Assembly (NCBI RefSeq): GCF_947387555.1
Contig: NZ_CANDNZ010000005.1
Coordinates: forward strand, 1-64,000
Length of the DNA: 64,000 nucleotides
Direction of reading: 5' to 3'
Source: Thalassomonas sp. RHCl1
GTDB taxonomy: Bacteria; Pseudomonadota; Gammaproteobacteria; Enterobacterales; Alteromonadaceae
The notes under the pieces are model-generated. The model made no database searches and was not told the origin of the DNA. It saw only the letters and a program-made list of their open reading frames with translations. Below are positions 23,700 to 32,817 of the stretch, piece by piece. The stretch's first letter is position 1, and every line of letters begins with the position of its first letter. A program made the translations under genes and the position numbers.

Positions 23700-26411
23700 C
23701 TAAAACTCCTTCGCCAGCGTCATATAGAAGAAATTCCCCCGCAGCGAGTAGGTATTGTAATCAACACCATTGGTGCCTTCATACCTGAGCGGCGGCTCCT
23801 TGTCCCACAGATTTTTTACTCCCAGGTTAATGTCTAACCCCAGCGGCTCATAAAAATAATCCACCTGGGCATTATGGAAGTTACTGGAGCCCATGACATG
23901 GCCGCCGGGCTCGTCGGTGGCGGAGATATATTCGACGTTATAAGTGACCGACCAGTCGTTTTTGCTCCAACCCAGGGTCAGATTGGCACGATCTTCGGGG
24001 ATATTGCCGAATGAGTTGTCATACAGGCCAACGATAGAGCGCGACGGCGAATCGGCGGTGTCCTGTACATCAAAAGTCAAAAAGTGCGACCATTCCAGAT
24101 TGATGTCCCAGTCGCCCACGGAAGAGTCAAAACCATACATCAGCGCCAGATCAACTCCGTCCAGGGTGCGCTCGGCAATGTTATCATTGGGGGCATTCAC
24201 CGACACGATATAACCTGTGCCGCCCAGGGCGCGGGTGACCTGGTCGGTATAATCGGGATTTTGCGCCACATAGGCCTGGTCCAGCACATATTCAGGGCTT
24301 TGGAACACGACATTTTCCTGGGTAATTTTAAAATAATCCAGGGTCAGGGACAGCTTGTCCGTCGCCTGGTAAACCAGCCCTAAAGTGAGATTTTTAGCTT
24401 CTTCAGGTAGGAGCTCGCTGTTACCGCCCGAGGTGACATTAAAGCCTTTCACGGTATTTAAAATATTGCCGTCCACTAAACCGGCACAGCCCGGCATATT
24501 GGCCACCACGCCGGTACCACTCGGATCACAGGGATCGGCTATGCCTTCGGTAAAGGCGGCATTGGCCTTGGAATACATTTGCAGCATAGTCGGCGCCCTG
24601 AAACCGGTGGAATAACTACCCCTTAAAGTCACCTCTTCCAGCGGCTTGTAGATAACGCCAACTTTTGGATTGGTGGTGGTTTCCCCCAAGTCGCTGTATT
24701 TCGAGTGACGGACCGCCAGCTGCACTTCTAAGGCATCCAGGGTCGGGATCACAAATTCCGCATAAAACTCGTCAATTTTTCTCACCGGAGAAACCACATC
24801 CGAGGTCGCCTCCCCCCAGGAAACATCAAAGGTTTCCGTTTGCTGGCTGATATCCGCCCTTTGCTTGGACTGCTCTTCCCTGTGCTCATAACCGATGGCA
24901 AATTGCACGGTACCGGCGGGCAATTCCATCACGGGACCGGCCAGGCTGGCCTGGTAATAATCCAAGGTATTGTCATTAATGGAGAAAGGTTTAGTGACAT
25001 TAATATAATCGAGCATCTCCTGGGTAATGGTGCCCGGGGGACCAAAGACATTTAACGGCACACAATCGGGATCTTCACTGGTGCCGCATTCGTCGGATAA
25101 GGCCGCATCGATGCGCATCAGAGAGGGTTGCAAGCCGCCGTCTGTGGTCATGCGCCCTTCCTGTGACGAATAGGTCAGGTTCCAGTCATAATCGCCAAAG
25201 GTACCGTTAAAGCCCAAGGTATAGCGGGTAACATCGGTTTCAGTGGTATAAATGCGCGGGCCATATTCGACAAAACGGCGCGAAACATTACCTTCCACCC
25301 CGAACGGGTTATATTTTTGGTTGGCCCCGACACCGAACTGGTTACCGTCAGCGTCATAATGATGGAATGCCGGCGTTTCGGTACCGCTACCGTACCAGGC
25401 GGTATCGACCCCGGGAGGCGCCTGGTTGCCCCGGTTCCAGCCCTGGTAAGAGCTGATTTCAGCGAATACCTGGATATCATCAGTTAGCTCATATTCACCG
25501 GTAAAAAACATGGTGGTATTTTTCAAGGTATTAGAGCCGGACGTCACGTCATGATAGTTATAACCCATAACATCATAATCCCAGGGGATCACATCACCCG
25601 GATTGGCGGCATCGGGCACGGTCCATTCTCCCTCGCCTAAGCCAAACCCCGTCAGCCTGGCATTGGGGGCCGTACCCGAACGCTGGTTTTGCCCGCCGAC
25701 ATGACGAAAGTCGGCATCCCGGGTACGGGCCCTGTCTCTTGATAGCCAGCCGTCGGTATTGTTTTGCGCTAACGCTATCATCAAACTACCGCGATCACTG
25801 CTCGCCCCCAGGGTCAGGCCGATACGCTTTTCAGCCCCGTCTCCCCTGCCCGAAATGCCGTAACTGGCATTGATACGGGCCCCTTCATAATTGCTTTTAG
25901 TAATAATGTTTACCACACCGGCAATGGCATCCGAACCATAAATAGCCGAAGCACCGTCTTTAAGTACCTGGATTTGCTCAACCGCCTCAAAGGGAATAGA
26001 TAATAAATCCACCTGGTTTTCGGCATTCGCAGCTATGGTGCGCCGGCCGTTGATCAGGATCAGGGTATTGCTGGCTTCGATGCCGCGCAGGGTGACGGTG
26101 GCAACCGAGCCTGCGCCGCTGTCCGACTGGGCATTGGCGGTATTGCCGGTCAGTGCCGGTAATTTACGCAAGGCTTCCCCGACATCGGTGATCCCCAAGC
26201 GCTCCATTTGCACTTTCGAGACCACAGTGATCGGAGAGGATGAACTTAGCTCGGTGCGCGCAATACGCGAGCCTGTAACCATAATTTTTTCGATATGTTC
26301 TTCACTTTGTTCACTGACAGCTTCGGCAAAAACCGGCACTGAGAGCGTGGCTGCACTTGAGATCAACACGCCTGATAACGCGGAGCGCTTAAAACTTGAA
26401 TACTTGCTCAT
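23700..26411 (-). CDS. TonB-dependent outer-membrane receptor
   Basis: 903 residues from ATG 26411 (ribosome binding site AGAGGGA; the frame extends 45 bases further without support). Signal peptide ending VFAEA, a TonB-box-like IEKIMVTGSR, a plug domain with GITDVGEALRKLPAL, VTLRGIEASNTLILINGRR and VLKDGASAIYGSDAIAGVVNIITK, then a 22-strand barrel ending in the outer-membrane Phe (LAKEF). The long insertions and VTLRG/GRR features are those of the large receptors common in Alteromonadales and Xanthomonadales for oligosaccharides, peptides or siderophores; the substrate is unknown. No adjacent transporter or enzyme gives a clue. Confidence 0.92.
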   Translation of the reverse strand: MSKYSSFKRSALSGVLISSAATLSVPVFAEAVSEQSEEHIEKIMVTGSRIARTELSSSSPITVVSKVQMERLGITDVGEALRKLPALTGNTANAQSDSGAGSVATVTLRGIEASNTLILINGRRTIAANAENQVDLLSIPFEAVEQIQVLKDGASAIYGSDAIAGVVNIITKSNYEGARINASYGISGRGDGAEKRIGLTLGASSDRGSLMIALAQNNTDGWLSRDRARTRDADFRHVGGQNQRSGTAPNARLTGFGLGEGEWTVPDAANPGDVIPWDYDVMGYNYHDVTSGSNTLKNTTMFFTGEYELTDDIQVFAEISSYQGWNRGNQAPPGVDTAWYGSGTETPAFHHYDADGNQFGVGANQKYNPFGVEGNVSRRFVEYGPRIYTTETDVTRYTLGFNGTFGDYDWNLTYSSQEGRMTTDGGLQPSLMRIDAALSDECGTSEDPDCVPLNVFGPPGTITQEMLDYINVTKPFSINDNTLDYYQASLAGPVMELPAGTVQFAIGYEHREEQSKQRADISQQTETFDVSWGEATSDVVSPVRKIDEFYAEFVIPTLDALEVQLAVRHSKYSDLGETTTNPKVGVIYKPLEEVTLRGSYSTGFRAPTMLQMYSKANAAFTEGIADPCDPSGTGVVANMPGCAGLVDGNILNTVKGFNVTSGGNSELLPEEAKNLTLGLVYQATDKLSLTLDYFKITQENVVFQSPEYVLDQAYVAQNPDYTDQVTRALGGTGYIVSVNAPNDNIAERTLDGVDLALMYGFDSSVGDWDINLEWSHFLTFDVQDTADSPSRSIVGLYDNSFGNIPEDRANLTLGWSKNDWSVTYNVEYISATDEPGGHVMGSSNFHNAQVDYFYEPLGLDINLGVKNLWDKEPPLRYEGTNGVDYNTYSLRGNFFYMTLAKEF

Positions 26412-26740
26412 GGAAATTCCCTCTATTAACATTAACTTGAAAAGACAAGGTAACAAGTTGTTATTTTTATATTTTATTTATAAGCTTTTTGCTTTTGTCG
26501 TTTACTTTTCCATTGAGTGAACAAATAGAAAACCAAAGACTGCATACAATATACTTTATAAAAATAAAGAAAAATAGCTAACAGCAGGTTTTTTAACCAA
26601 GTTTCGCTGAGTGAATAAGCTTTAAGGCTAAAGGGTGATATAAAGAGAGCCAGAGAGCAGGCTTTGGCAAAAGTGATATTTGCCAAAAGACGCTAGCTGC
26701 CACGCGTATGCCCCACTCCCCGACAGTTTACAATTCAAAT
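26412..26740. other. Gene-free stretch before the TonB receptor gene
   Basis: About 330 AT-rich bases upstream of the receptor, presumably its promoter region. A 70-codon minus-strand frame at 26474-26686 has an initiation region without ribosome binding site and was not accepted. Confidence 0.35.
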
Positions 26741-26760
26741 AAAGGCCATGCATGGGCCTT
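26741..26760 (-). terminator. Terminator after the DUF1697 gene
   Basis: AAGGCC/GGCCTTT hairpin with a 7-base loop, followed on the minus strand by ATTTG. It lies 70 bp beyond the stop of the gene at 26830. Confidence 0.45.
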
Positions 26761-26829
26761 AATCCAAGCACAACACCAGGACCCGGGACTCAATCCCCGG
26801 GCAGGTTCTCCCGCTAATAGCTGGCGAGA

Positions 26830-27348
26830 TCAGGCATTGCTTGCCATATCGGTGAGTTTATTAACAGTATTAAGGTTTCGCCCGGTAGCAGGTACGCCTA
26901 AACAAGCCTCAATATTAGCAACCAGTTTAGAGCGGCCAATACCGTCCGGTGCATGCAGATAAAAGACCTTATCAACAAGCTGGTAGCTTTCCGTTGCCGA
27001 GATCAGGGCGGCCATTTTTTCTGCATTTATTTGTGGCTGAGTTTTGCAAAAATAAAAATGCACCGATTTTCCTTCAAATGCCTGATAAGGATTATTGGCA
27101 ACACAGGTGGTAAATTCCTGATTATCAAGCACCAGTATTTCGGGAGTAAAACCAAATTCTGTCTGAATTAATGTCGCGATTTCGGTTTCCGGGTTGCTGT
27201 CACTGACAAGTGCGATGTTGCCACTTTGAATATAAGTTTTCACTTGCTCAAAACCAGCCCCCGCCAACACTGTTTTTAATGCTTTCATGGGAAGCAGGTT
27301 TTTGCCCCCGACATTTACTCCCCTGAGTAGGATAATGTACGTTTTCAT
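26830..27348 (-). CDS. DUF1697 family protein
   Basis: 172 residues. The family start YIILLRGVNVGGKN, then MKALKTVLAGAGFEQVKTYIQSGNI and the C-terminal GRSKLVANIEACLGVPATGRNLNTVNKL are all typical of DUF1697, a soluble protein of unknown biochemical role. Full length. Stands alone; the ribosome binding site is poor. Confidence 0.88.
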   Translation of the reverse strand: MKTYIILLRGVNVGGKNLLPMKALKTVLAGAGFEQVKTYIQSGNIALVSDSNPETEIATLIQTEFGFTPEILVLDNQEFTTCVANNPYQAFEGKSVHFYFCKTQPQINAEKMAALISATESYQLVDKVFYLHAPDGIGRSKLVANIEACLGVPATGRNLNTVNKLTDMASNA

Positions 27349-27492
27349 ATGCTGTGCTTATATTTTTAGTTTTAGGAAAAGATGCACTTGCACCCTTATC
27401 TTTTGATTTTATGAGAAAAGTAATGGCTGAGCATAACATTACACTAATTAAAAAACACCACTAAAATCCGGCTCCAGGATTAAAAAACCGAC

Positions 27493-27641
27493 TCAGTAAA
27501 ATACCAGCAACAACAAAGCATAAAGTGCAATTACCGCGGCAAAAGTAAAAGCGGTATAAGCCCCTTTCTTTGAAAAATAACGTACTCGCCAAGCTCTTCA
27601 CTTTTGCTGTTATTTAAAAAAACACCTTGCCGGGAAAACAT
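27493..27641 (-). pseudogene. Possible frameshifted small membrane-protein gene
   Basis: From ATG 27641 one frame reads SEELGEYVIFQRKG, and after a one-base shift near 27565 the adjacent frame continues KKGAYTAFTFAAVIALYALL and ends at 27493. Joined, they make a plausible 48-residue protein with one C-terminal membrane span. The length (149) is not a multiple of three. No good ribosome binding site was seen. It may be decayed, or the match of frames may be chance. Confidence 0.3.
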
Positions 27642-27792
27642 TTTCTGCGAATATGTTTCGTAAACTTAACATCGTCAAGATAAAGGAGGTGTCACCACAA
27701 CTATCAACAGCATGTCGGCATTATCCCCTGCAGCCATGCCGGTAAAGCTAAGTTGAAGGGCTGCAGCTTAAAAGGAAAGGAGATAGAAAACC

Positions 27793-27837
27793 ATGGAACA
27801 AAAATCAACAATCAAGCTAAAAGGATTTTTCAAATGA
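27793..27837 (+). CDS. 14-codon upstream leader peptide
   Basis: ATG 27793 (preceded by AAAGGAGAT ten bases away) opens a 14-residue frame MEQKSTIKLKGFFK. Its TGA stop overlaps the ATG of the Vps62-like gene (ATGA at 27834-27837). The overlap implies translational coupling. AAGGATTTTTC inside it is the ribosome binding site of the next gene. It may be an accidental frame. Confidence 0.4.
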   Translation: MEQKSTIKLKGFFK

Positions 27838-29310
27838 AGTACCCATATAAAACCCATCTCAAATCTCTGGCATTGATGCTGTGCGCATTAACAGGCAATG
27901 CCCTTGCCAGCGAAGTAAAACTGGTGGCCAAACCCGTCACCCAATTTGACTGGATTTATGACGATCATGATACCGGCGCCGATGGCGATATCAGTATCTG
28001 GCGACCAAACTTGTCCCACAGCCGCTTTAATGACGGCAACTATTACAGCCTGGGCGATGTCGCCATGAGCAGCCACGGCACACCGCCGAAAATGGCCATA
28101 GCGGTAAAAGCCGTGGCGGCCGATGCCCTGGCACCGCCGATAAGTTATACCAAAGTCTGGGATGATTCCGGCTCCGGCGGCAGCCATGATGTCATTTTCT
28201 GGAAACCGGTAGCGCCGTCAGGTTATACCTGTTTAGGCGATATTGCCATCAGGAGTTATTCACAAACCCCGGATACCAACTGGATCCGTTGTGTTAAAAC
28301 CGAATACCTGCGCAGCGGCGGCTACCAGAAAGTCTGGGATGACAGCGGCTCAGGCGCCGACGATGATGCCGGTGTGTGGCAGGCGACCCCGGCCAGCGGC
28401 GACGAAGCCGGTTTAGCGGTGAATACCTTTATTTCCCGCCGCAGCCACAATGTCGACGGCCAGCAATTTTTTGTCTTAGACAAACAAAAACTGCCCGGTT
28501 TAGGTTTTAACCAGCAACCCAGCTCAGACGCCGACTGGGCGGCGATGGCAAAAACCTTTGCCCCGTTGGTATATTTGCATCATGAAGATGAGTTTTTACC
28601 CTCTTCGGTGCGCCATTTGTACCAACCAGGCCTTTTTGTACGGTCAAAACCCTGAATCTACCAGTGTGCCGGTTTATGCCAGCATCATCACCAAAAACTC
28701 ACCCGGTACTACCACTAACGGTATCACGCCGTCAGATACGGTGACCGATATTGTCTACTGGATGTTTTACCCCTATAACCGCGGCAAGTGGATCAACCCA
28801 ATTTTATGGGATACCACCTGGTACGGTAACCATGTCGGCGACTGGGAGCATTTAACGGTGCGTTTTGTTAACGGCTATCCCTACCAGGTATATTTAAGCC
28901 AGCACGGCGACGGTTCAACATACCTGTTCGGCGATAAGAACCTGGCGTTAACCGGCAGCAGTACCGGGGAATTCGGCGCCGAAGTCTATTCGGCCAACGG
29001 CTCCCACGCCTTATACGCCTTTGCCGGCAGTTATACTTACCAGAGCATTAATATTGTTGTGGACTCAATTGATTTAACCGACCATACCAGCCGGGGCAAG
29101 GCATGGCATACCTCGGATAATGTCGAAGTGATGTTTTACCAGACGCCGGGACAATACTCAGGTAATTTTACCTGGATGAACTACACCGGCCGCTGGGGTA
29201 ATTCAGAGCAGGCCTGTATCAGCACCATAGGGGTTTGTCGTTTAGAAGACGGTCCGACCGGCCCGATACGTAAAAATGCCCTGAATCCGGGTTATTTCAA
29301 CTTAGATTAA
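27834..29310 (+). pseudogene. Vps62-family secreted protein, frameshifted
   Basis: The start ATG 27834 (ribosome binding site AAGGAT) gives a signal peptide ending ALAS. Three repeats follow: FDWIYDDHDTGADGD, YTKVWDDSGSGGSHD and YQKVWDDSGSGADDD, each followed by a W and an LGD-type strand. The Vps62 (DUF946) domain then starts with FAPLVYLHHEDEFLPSSVRHL. Near 28612-28625 the frame shifts by one base: the first frame stops at 28653-28655, while the second carries TNQAFLYGQNPE through HVGDWEHLTVRFVNG to GYFNLD and stops at 29310. Both halves align to one family end to end. Either a real inactivating mutation or a sequencing error. Function of the family in bacteria is unclear. Confidence 0.8.
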
Positions 29311-29383
29311 TCCTAATGTTAATCAGGTAGTTGTATCTGCTTTATGGCCCGGAAAGTACCGGGCCATTTTCCTCTCCGGCTGC

Positions 29384-29815
29384 TTAGCAGCTGCCGGGAC
29401 TTGTCTGCCACAGCACCACTTGTTTCCTGATGATGTCATAACCCCAATTAAACAAAACGGCATACACCAAAAAGAACAGCACAACCCCTATATCCATCAA
29501 GAAAACCGAGAGCAAGTCCAGCTGCGTTACGTACATAATAACCGGGAAAGACAAAATAACCATGCCAAGCTCAAATGCCAGGCCGTGCAGTATCCGCTCG
29601 GTTAGCTTCCTGCGGCTGCGATCGGCACCGAAATAGTGGTCATAAGCCAAGTTATACAGGTAGCTCCAAACCATAGCGATCAAAGACAAGCAAACGGCAA
29701 GGCCTCCCATCGACAGGGCTTCTTTCCCGGTCATATAAATCGCAGCCAGTGTCAGTAATGCCAGCGCCAATGCCTCAAAAAGTACCATATGGAATATTCT
29801 TTCTTTGTGTGTCAT
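29384..29815 (-). CDS. PACE-family multidrug efflux protein
   Basis: 143 residues, four membrane helices arranged as two bacterial transmembrane pair domains. Family marks are ERIFHMVLFEAL with the membrane-embedded Glu14, the YNLAYDHYFG helix end followed by RSRRKLTERILHGLAFE at the start of repeat two, and FLMDIGVVLFFLVYAVLFNWGYD with the conserved Asp. PACE (AceI) proteins export chlorhexidine-like biocides or short polyamines by proton exchange. The gene is divergent from a LysR gene 82 bp away, as aceI is from aceR. Start supported by GGGAGAAG. Confidence 0.9.
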   Translation of the reverse strand: MTHKERIFHMVLFEALALALLTLAAIYMTGKEALSMGGLAVCLSLIAMVWSYLYNLAYDHYFGADRSRRKLTERILHGLAFELGMVILSFPVIMYVTQLDLLSVFLMDIGVVLFFLVYAVLFNWGYDIIRKQVVLWQTSPGSC

Positions 29816-29897
29816 CTACTTCTCCCGATAAAAACTTGCCGCTCATTGTATTCATCATTATGATTGCATAAAGTTAGTAACTATCAGTTTTAGTGAT

Positions 29898-30776
29898 ATG
29901 TATAATATCGAACAACTTAACATGCTGGTGCAGTCTGCCGAGCTTGGCTCATTTTCTGCCTGTGCCCGCAAGCTGGGCAAGGTGCAATCCGCCATCAGTC
30001 AGGGCATCGCCAACCTGGAAATCGATCTTGATGTGGTTTTGTTTGACCGCAGTACCCGAAAACCAACCCTCACTCGCGACGGCGAGCGGATATACACTTA
30101 CGCCAAAGCAGTATTGCACCAGGTGTTGGAGCTGGAAAAAGTCGCCCTGGCGACAAGCAAAACAGAAGAGCCTATCGTAAAGCTCGCCTTCGACTCAGCC
30201 TTGTTTACCCCGAAACTGTCGAAGCTGCTGCAACGATTTAGTGAGCATTTTCCCCATACCGCCCTTGAAGTGATCACTGTCGCCAGCACCGATATTGCCG
30301 CTTATGTTGAGTCGGGAAAAGCAGACATAGGGATCATCTTTGCCGACCTGGCCTTTAACCGTAATGTCGACCTGTGCTTTATCGGCAATTTGTCCTTTTA
30401 TGGTGTTTGTCACCCGCAGCATGCACTGTCGAGTAAAAAAGCACTTAATGCCGGTGACTTGATCCCCCACAGGCAGCTATTACTCAGGGGGGAGCACGGA
30501 GACGAGCTGCAGCACTTTGCCGCAATATCCGCCACGCTATGGTGGGCGAATAGCTTCGATGCCATTTTAGCCCTGGTAAAACAAAACATCGGCTGGGCTT
30601 ATTTACCCCGACATATGGTGACAGGCTTAATTGCAGACAAACAACTGCACCAGTTGCCGATAATTTTTGATCATAAGCCCTGGAACCTGCCGGTTGATGT
30701 GATCACGGCGAAAGGCAGCTCTTTCGGCCCGGCACTCAACTACCTGTTTGAAGGTTTAAAAACCGTCCTGGAGTAA
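29898..30776 (+). CDS. LysR-family regulator, probably of the PACE pump
   Basis: 292 residues. N-terminal winged HTH (LNMLVQSAELGSFSACARKL, then VQSAISQGIANLE; about 6-66) and a periplasmic-binding-like effector domain to the end. Divergent arrangement with the PACE gene indicates the regulator and target pair; the 82-bp intergenic region should contain the T-N11-A sites. It carries IGWAYLPRHM near residue 233, as other LysR proteins do near the effector-domain C-terminus. Confidence 0.9.
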   Translation: MYNIEQLNMLVQSAELGSFSACARKLGKVQSAISQGIANLEIDLDVVLFDRSTRKPTLTRDGERIYTYAKAVLHQVLELEKVALATSKTEEPIVKLAFDSALFTPKLSKLLQRFSEHFPHTALEVITVASTDIAAYVESGKADIGIIFADLAFNRNVDLCFIGNLSFYGVCHPQHALSSKKALNAGDLIPHRQLLLRGEHGDELQHFAAISATLWWANSFDAILALVKQNIGWAYLPRHMVTGLIADKQLHQLPIIFDHKPWNLPVDVITAKGSSFGPALNYLFEGLKTVLE

Positions 30777-30941
30777 TAAATGGCTTTTAACATAATAAGC
30801 TCCAAAGAGTATCCGGGTATTGAACAAAAACGAGCGTCTCCATCCAGGTTTAAGCCTGAAACCTTGTTCTAAATCAATAAGCTGTATATCTTACTTGCTA
30901 AGCTATTATTGCGGTTAAATTGAACTGACAAAGGAATGAAA

Positions 30942-31208
30942 ATGAACAATCCAACCAGCAAAATAGAAGAAATAGAAACCTTATTGTTAACCTGGAAAAA
31001 TAATATCGACTCGCCAGAGCAAGCCTACACGCAAATCAAAGATCTGATCCTTGAATTGATGAGTAACCGCGCGCTGGAGCATATCAGCGACAACCTCATC
31101 GACCTCAACTGGCATGTAAACAGAGCTTTTGAAGGGCAAACCCGGCACCTGCTTATCGCCATAGATAAAACCCGAACATTAAAAGGCATGTTTTTGGTTC
31201 CTGCCTGA
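30942..31208 (+). CDS. Small hypothetical protein
   Basis: 88 residues from ATG 30942, chosen because AAAGGA lies six bases upstream; ATG 30936 is too close to it. Helical and acidic in the first half, soluble. Family not recognised. Follows the LysR gene after 165 bp. Confidence 0.55.
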   Translation: MNNPTSKIEEIETLLLTWKNNIDSPEQAYTQIKDLILELMSNRALEHISDNLIDLNWHVNRAFEGQTRHLLIAIDKTRTLKGMFLVPA

Positions 31209-31374
31209 TCACGGCTGAGTAACACGGTTAACAAGAAAACGGGTAGTGCTTTCGTGAGCGACACACCCGTTAATGCCTGCAAATGCACCGCGAAGCACAG
31301 TCTCCCTTACGGCTGGTTTATATAACATCTGCTTTACTTGCTATACTTACAGATGTATGCCGTGGACAAATGTT

Positions 31375-31554
31375 ATGAACAAGTCAGCGAATACCTCGTC
31401 GGTACAAACACAGCAACCCCAACAAGCTTCTCCTAACTCACAGAGAAATACCTATAAGCTCGGCATTTATCTTGCTGAAATATTTGCGGTTCTGGCTTTC
31501 CTTATGCTTGTGAGCTTGATTGCGAATCAACTGATTTTCTCGAAGATCACCTGA
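31375..31554 (+). CDS. Small C-tail-anchored membrane protein
   Basis: 59 residues from ATG 31375 (the frame is open upstream but without binding site). A polar Ser/Gln/Asn-rich N-terminus of about 35 residues precedes one hydrophobic segment (LGIYLAEIFAVLAFLMLVSL). Similar in design to the protein at 7332, though sequence identity is low. Function unknown. A strong terminator follows. Confidence 0.45.
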   Translation: MNKSANTSSVQTQQPQQASPNSQRNTYKLGIYLAEIFAVLAFLMLVSLIANQLIFSKIT

Positions 31555-31611
31555 TAATAGCTATTTGCTGTTACAAGTAGGAAGTGGATGCCGGGAGCAG
31601 GAAAACACAAA

Positions 31612-31645
31612 AAAAGCCTTTAGTTCTTAAACACTAAAGGCTTTT
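31612..31645. terminator. Bidirectional intrinsic terminator
   Basis: AAAAGCCTTTAG/CTAAAGGCTTTT, a perfect 12-bp stem with a 10-base loop and A/T flanks on both sides. Confidence 0.8.
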
Positions 31646-31767
31646 ATAGAAACGAGATTTGCTTGTTAAACAATTGACGTGGATGGGGAGATGATTCTAC
31701 TTTTAACTTCAATTATTGTTCGGGGGAATTACCCTTACACTAGATATTTTTAATGCATGCCTTAACT

Positions 31768-31827
31768 AAAAAAGCCCCGGAATTTTCTGACGAGACTTTA
31801 ACAACAATATTAAAATAGTATCAAAAG
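31768..31827 (-). repeat. Direct repeat A: terminator after the low-GC secreted gene
   Basis: On the minus strand AAAGTCTCG pairs with the CGGGGCTTT arm and is followed by T6, an intrinsic terminator about 105-140 bp beyond the stop at 31907. About 57 bp of this region is repeated at 32673-32728. Confidence 0.65.
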
Positions 31828-31906
31828 TGGCTGTAATAACAATCATCACCGCCAGATTTCGAGACTCTACATCCATAGTCTATTTAAAAGTTTTTATAAC
31901 TTAAAG

Positions 31907-32542
31907 TTAATGGATTTGAATAGCTCCCGGTACTCCAGAATGTTCATTGCTAGCGATTATAGAATAGGCAAGTGCCGCAGTCGGAGCCTTCCAAATAGAA
32001 TAATCCGCATTAGAGCCAATCCAAAGCGCTCCTCCTCCAGAGGTGCTCCTTACTACTCCAACACTCCATGTTCCTGTAGTTCTAGAATCATTAACCAGTG
32101 AATTCATTAGTGAAGAAGTAACAGCATGACCCTGTCCTGTTATACCAGTATATTGAACTGTTATTATTGCGTAGGAACTATCAAATACAGCACTAGATTC
32201 CGCCAATATACCAGCATCAAGACCGCTAAGAGAGAGAACAGGATAGTGCGAGCTCCCATCCACTCCTTTGACTTGAACACCTTTAGCAGCTATTTTTTCG
32301 CTCGTTGATAGCCTTAAGGTTAAATAGCCGTCATGTTTAAAGCTTTCAATAGTATCAATTTTATCTTCGTTTTTATCACTAAAAATCGAGTCTCCAGAAA
32401 TTAATATATCAGATACCGATTCACCATTTAGCGTATCGAAAGTCAACGTAACCTGATGAATTATCGGTGAACCTGCTGATAAAGCGAGTGGACTAAAACA
32501 AAAAGACGTAATAGCGAAAAGAATTATTTGCAAAGTTTTCAT
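31907..32542 (-). CDS. Secreted protein of unknown function, low GC
   Basis: 211 residues from ATG 32542, which has GGAGG six bases upstream; the frame runs 174 bases further but only through a repeated terminator. Signal peptide MKTLQIILFAITSFCFSPLALSA. The mature domain is beta-rich (VTLTFDTLNGESV, GYLTLRLSTSE, YAIITVQYTG), with no cysteine and no known motif. Codon use is much more AT-rich than in the neighbours, and the gene is flanked by two copies of the same terminator, both signs of transfer or of collapse of a tandem array. Function not assigned. Confidence 0.65.
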   Translation of the reverse strand: MKTLQIILFAITSFCFSPLALSAGSPIIHQVTLTFDTLNGESVSDILISGDSIFSDKNEDKIDTIESFKHDGYLTLRLSTSEKIAAKGVQVKGVDGSSHYPVLSLSGLDAGILAESSAVFDSSYAIITVQYTGITGQGHAVTSSLMNSLVNDSRTTGTWSVGVVRSTSGGGALWIGSNADYSIWKAPTAALAYSIIASNEHSGVPGAIQIH

Positions 32543-32672
32543 AGTAAACCTCCATGTGAATATAGGGTTGTGCTCAAATGTAGACAGAGCATCAAAAAGG
32601 TTAGCTTGGTTCTTAAAATAAAATATTACGCCTCTATTACATACGATGGGATTTACTTTTATTCCAGTTACG

Positions 32673-32728
32673 AAAAAGCCCCGGCATTTCCTACGAGGCT
32701 TTAACAACAATATCAAAATAGTGGCAAA
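32673..32728 (-). repeat. Direct repeat B: second copy of the same terminator
   Basis: AAAGCCTCG/CGGGGCTTT, 9-bp perfect stem with T5 on the minus strand. It matches repeat A (31768-31827) at about 48 of 56 positions in the same orientation. No minus-strand gene lies upstream for it to terminate. Confidence 0.65.
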
Positions 32729-32817
32729 TTTGAGGTGTGAAAAAAGGATTCACTTATAAAGTCATTGGAAGTGATTATCGTTGATAATTCTCCTACTGGC
32801 TGCAAAGGAGGTTTACC

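Noticed and set aside
26474-26686. 70-codon hydrophobic minus-strand frame before the TonB receptor
   Set aside because: Low-complexity AT-rich translation, no ribosome binding site, overlaps the likely receptor promoter region.
28558-28640. Independent TTG start for the second half of the Vps62-like protein
   Set aside because: The TTG has no binding site and the two halves together form one family domain, so a frameshift explains them better.
31768-31880. 36-codon minus-strand frame ending in the repeated terminator (also seen as an N-terminal extension of the 31907 gene)
   Set aside because: The shared peptide segment is just the terminator repeat read in frame; the real start of the 31907 gene has GGAGG at 32542.
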